Below are positions 60,476 through 64,000 of a stretch of 64,000 nt of DNA, piece after piece. Position 1 is the stretch's first letter; every line of letters begins with the position of its first letter. The notes beneath the pieces were generated by a model that did not search any database, was not told the DNA's origin, and saw only the letters and a program-made list of their open reading frames with translations. A program made the translations under genes and the position numbers. This DNA is from Heterohyrax brucei (taxonomy: Eukaryota; Chordata; Mammalia; Hyracoidea; Procaviidae), in NCBI GenBank assembly GCA_028571685.1, contig CM053143.1, positions 2,237,501 through 2,301,500 of the forward strand, written 5' to 3'.

Positions 60476-60555
60476 AAAACTTGATCTCCCAAATGGAAGG
60501 GGGGGTTCCTATTCTTAAACTACAGATATTACTGTAAGTATTACGCTACTACATA

Positions 60556-60722
60556 CTCAAAAACCAAACCCATAACAGTAAAATCAATTCTGGCTCATAG
60601 TGACCCTATAGGATGTGGTAGAACTATCCCACAGAGTTTCCAAGGAGGGCCTGGTGGATTTGAACTCCCAACCTTCAATTAGCAGCTGTAGCACTTAATT
60701 TCTGTGCCACCAAGATTTCCAT
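60556..60722 (-). mobile_element. AfroSINE
   Basis: 'aaaaccaaacccataacagt', 'atagtgaccctataggatgt', 'cacagagtttccaaggaggg' and 'gtgccaccaagatttcc'. Reverse orientation, near complete. Confidence 0.9.
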
Positions 60723-61120
60723 ACTGCTATGTATTCCCATCACGTTATTTCATTTCTGTGTACCCTATTAGCACACATCCGTATATAAGTGTGTGTGTGT
60801 CTGCATGTGTATTTATGATTTGTGGTAGCTTGTAACAAAACAAAGTAAAATCAGAGCTATGGAAATTACCTAGATGGAGAAATATTGCCAAAAGGAAATA
60901 CTATATAGAACTTTTGGCCAAAAGATGCTATATTGTCACAAAATATTGGTACAAAATTGTCAATGAGACTTCTTGCTAGGAAAAAAAGTAAAAGAAAGTC
61001 ACAAGAAAATCAATCTATTGTTAAATTCACATTTTGTGTTATTTTAAAAAAAACTGATCCAAGAGAGAATTATGTATTTGCTTCCCTTTCATTGCCATTT
61101 CCATAAAAATCCATTTTGTG
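60723..61120. other. Anonymous sequence with short (gt)n
   Basis: A (gt)n run near 60787-60800; otherwise nothing recognised. Confidence 0.5.
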
Positions 61121-62219
61121 AAGGTTGGGCCAAGATGGTGGACTAGACACACATCTCCTCAATTCCCTCTGAGAACTAAGGCCTTGACAGATAATTGAAT
61201 GGAGCACTCTGGACACTCACGATAAGGCATAGGGTTGTCAACTTAGACTATACATCACTAAACAGGAACCTATCTCTCTCTAACACGAAGCAGCACACCC
61301 TGACTCCCACTCCTGCTGATTCACTGCTTGGGAGGACTGCAGGTACTGACACCTTCTTTGTTATCTAGGAGACGGAGGATGGCATGAGCTGGCAAATATG
61401 CTGAACTGCGGTGCTAAAGTAAATAGTGTATATTGCAGCAGAGGGACAGAGCATGGGATAGGCACATTTTGAGAGCCTGGCAGCTGACTGAGGGCACCAC
61501 TGCCACTCCACCCTGTCTTCTATGAGCTCCCCCATAGATTCTGTTGTTTCATGTTGGGAAGGGCAGCTTGGCCGGGATGCTATTTTGGAGGCCAGCTGGA
61601 AGGCAGAGTCACCCAACCAGATGACTCAGCAGGACTTAATTCCCAAGCTGAGAAGCAGTGCCAGTCAAGAAAATGCTTTTCCAGCAGAAAGATTCTATTT
61701 AGTATAGAATTATCTTACAGGTGGGGCCTGACTAAGGATGGCAGTGAGGCTATCATCCCTCACAATTTTCAACTACATCATAGCACTTGGGGATGGCTGA
61801 AGAGGTAATTCTATTGTCAGCTGAAGGTAGGGCAGGGCCTGCCACACCTGGATGCCTGACTGATTTGGGCAGCTGTCAGACAAATCCCAGATTTTTAAAA
61901 TAAGATTATCTGAAGAAATAACAGCTGAGTGGCTTGGGGGCACTTCTTCAAGCCTTTACTGACCCACATCATAGGGTTGGTTGACAGCCAACCGGTGATG
62001 CCATAAGTAAGTCACTGTCTTTGCGAGACAGGAAACGGAGCCTGCCACCCTAGAGAATCCACTGGGGCCAGTCACTGGAGTACACTCAGGCAGCTGGTGA
62101 CCAACTCCTGTCTCAGAACTATGCCTCAGCTCCCTTGAGGTAACATCAGAGAAATTAAACAGCCTCTAGATGGCTCAAAGGCAAAAACCATCACTAGCCG
62201 TTTAAAGAAACAGCCCACC
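61121..62219 (+). promoter_or_regulatory. L1 copy I 5' UTR / promoter
   Basis: The YY1-like 'caagatggtg' lies at 61131-61140. The stretch is homologous to the reversed 34201-35524. Short open frames here (61522-61808) are incidental. Confidence 0.75.
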
Positions 62220-63108
62220 ATGGTTCCGGAAGACTCCCAAAGTAAAGAATCAAAAAACTTACCAGATGCAGAAGTCTTTCTGAAATGGTCAGAGGTCAAG
62301 TAGAAAAGAATTACATACAGAGCGCTCCTAAAGATTAAACAAAATGCAGCAGAGCAAATTGAAAAATTAAGCAAGGTATTTGAATTGATGGGACATCAAT
62401 GATCTGAAATACAGCAGGTCTATCACAAAATTACAAAATCAGACAATTCAATCCAAAGCCATAAGAGTAGAATTGAGATTAAAGTTAGAATTAGTGACCC
62501 TGAGGATAGAACAACTGATACCAGCATTTATGAGGAGAAATCAGAGAAGAAAAAAAAGGAATAATGAAGAATCATTAAGAAACATGGGTCTCTATTAAGA
62601 AGAATAATCTAGGATTAATTGGAGTTCCTGAACAGGCAGGGATAGCTGAAAACACAGAGAATATTGTTGTTGAGTTGCTGACAGAAAATGTCCCTGAAAT
62701 TCTGAAAGAAGAGAACAAAAATATCCAAGACCACAAAAAAATAGACCCCAAAAGAAAGACACCAAGACATGTCATAATCAAGCTTAATAAAATGAAACAT
62801 AAACAGAATCTCTTAAAGAAAGTGAGGCTCAAAACAAAGCTAACATTCAGAGGGAAACCCTGCAGACTTTTGTCTAACTTCAAGGCAAAAATGATTTTTC
62901 AAAGGAGGCAGTGCAATGACACATTGAAAATCTTGAAGGACAAAAATTTCCAACCAAGAATTACATATCCTGCAAAACTGTCTCTCATATATGATGGTGA
63001 AATTAAGACATTCATAGATAAACAGAAGCTTAGATATTTTGTAAAAACCAAACCAAAACTCATGAAATACTGAAAGAAGCTCTTTGCTTAGAAAAGCAAA
63101 ATCATTAA
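62220..63108 (+). pseudogene. L1 ORF1 (copy I), decayed
   Basis: The ATG at 62220 begins MVPEDSQSKES. The first stop comes ~27 codons in. Coiled-coil text follows in broken frames (QIEKLSKVFELMG). The frame 62675-63073 keeps the RNA-binding and C-terminal domains (KRKTPRHVIIKLNKMKHKQN, FQRRQCNDTLKILKDKNFQP). A frameshift near 63060 precedes the expected end at TAA 63106-63108. Confidence 0.88.
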
Positions 63109-63513
63109 GTGTGTATTTAAGGAGGTGATACAGGACATAGCATCCAGAAACCTATTCAACAAGGGAAGTCACAAAACTGAATCACACTGCAATATTAAAA
63201 GAAGGGACCCAGTGACTATATCACAAAAACTATAATGTCATGACATTAAAAAGGATATACTACAGTAGTTATAGTCCTTTCAGATGGAGAGGAAATTAAA
63301 AAGATATGCAGCAGTTAAAATTGGATTTAAACTTAGAATATTAAAGGGCACAATAACAATACAACATATCAAAACAAGAAATGTAAGACAAGAATCTCAA
63401 CAAACACAAAACCAACACTGAAAAAGATGAATTCAACCCATAAAGAAGAATGGCCCAGAATGGAATATTAAGAGCAACACAGAAAACTCTGGTACAAAAA
63501 TAAATACATCAAA

Positions 63514-64000
63514 ATTACAGCACCAGACACATATCTATCAATAATTATCCTGCATGCAAATGGAATGAATGCTCCAATAAAGAGACAAGAGTGACAACCT
63601 GGATCAAAAGACACCAATGATGCTTATGAGAAACACATCTTAGACTTAAAGATACAAAAAACCCTGAAAACTTAAAGGATGGCATAATATGTGTGACAAT
63701 GCTAGTCTCAGATAAGAAAGGTTTTAATGTAAAATCCACCACTGTGGACAAGGATGGTCACTATTTATTGCTGAAAGGTGCAATAAACAAGCAGGACTTA
63801 ACAATGCTAAATATTTGTGCACCCAATGCCACAGCATAAAGATACATCAAACAAACACTGACAACAGTGAAAAAATGAGATAGACCACTCCATGATAACA
63901 GTTGGAGACTTCCACACTCCACTTTCAGTAATGCACAAGTTACTCAGAAAAAATACTCAGTAAAGAGACACAGAACATCTTATTGTGACAACTGACCAAT
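63514..64000 (+). pseudogene. L1 ORF2 N-terminus (copy I), partial
   Basis: The start ATG is changed to ATT ('aaaattacagcaccag'). The endonuclease N-terminal block 'TYLSIII' and later 'NPKSTTVDKDGHYLLLKG'-like text are readable in broken frames. It continues beyond the window. Confidence 0.8.

Larger units (their letters stand above)
61121..64000 (+). mobile_element. L1 LINE copy I, 5' half, runs out of window
   Basis: It starts 'aaggttgggccaagatggtg', the L1 first bases. A 5' UTR of ~1.1 kb, ORF1, spacer and the ORF2 start follow. It is older than copy C; its 5' UTR is closest to that of copy D. Confidence 0.9.

Noticed and set aside
1-64000. A bacterial-type defence system, CRISPR array or operon
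   Set aside because: No spaced identical repeats, no ribosome binding sites and no prokaryotic gene layout. All long frames are retroelement genes, and the SINEs show a mammalian nuclear genome.

Overview
Vertebrate, placental-mammal nuclear DNA, almost certainly from an afrotherian (the elephant, hyrax, sea cow, aardvark, sengi, tenrec and golden mole group). The main clue is at least ten copies or pieces of a tRNA-derived SINE with the AfroSINE body (an 'accctatagg...agtag' core and a 'ctgctaacc...ggttc' head), together with RTE-type LINE copies that share its 3' tail. The species cannot be fixed. Recent tail copies read 'cggcacttggctggctgg', which may be a lineage mark. No host protein-coding gene, RNA gene or CRISPR array is visible. 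Every long open frame belongs to a retroelement, and none is intact.

Layout. 1-5037: L1 copy A (+), ORF2 plus a ~1 kb 3' UTR. 5038-8530: remnants of older L1 elements broken by an unassigned insert and a MaLR-like LTR. 8675-16541: a nearly complete gammaretrovirus-like (class I) endogenous retrovirus with 5' LTR, tRNA-Pro-like primer site, gag-pro-pol-env, polypurine tract and only the first ~95 bases of the 3' LTR. 16542-20414: L1 copy B. 20415-27580: L1 copy C, full length, the youngest-looking element. 28019-35945: an RTE LINE on the minus strand split by full-length L1 copy D (28182-35524). 35971-36265: a 33-bp minisatellite. 36541-45670: old minus-strand L1s (E and F), with an ORF1-only L1 piece (G) inserted in F. 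46137-48470: a second RTE split by an ERVL-like solo LTR. 48471-57240: mostly anonymous AT-rich sequence with an L1 3' end, SINE and RTE tails and a MaLR-like LTR. 57485-60722: AfroSINEs and a third RTE (58045-59745). 61121-64000: 5' half of another full-length-type L1 (copy I).

How the parts relate. L1 supplies ORF1 (RNA-binding trimer) and ORF2 (endonuclease-reverse transcriptase). The RTE elements share their 3' end with AfroSINE, the usual sign of a LINE-SINE pair in which the LINE reverse transcriptase copies the SINE. Several insertions can be dated relative to each other because target-site duplications survive: L1 D into RTE, L1 G into L1 F, and two 37-bp SINE/RTE tails into L1 E. The notable findings are therefore about insertion mechanism, not a new gene system.

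Family names come from remembered consensus features and by-eye comparison of copies within the window. No database search was run.
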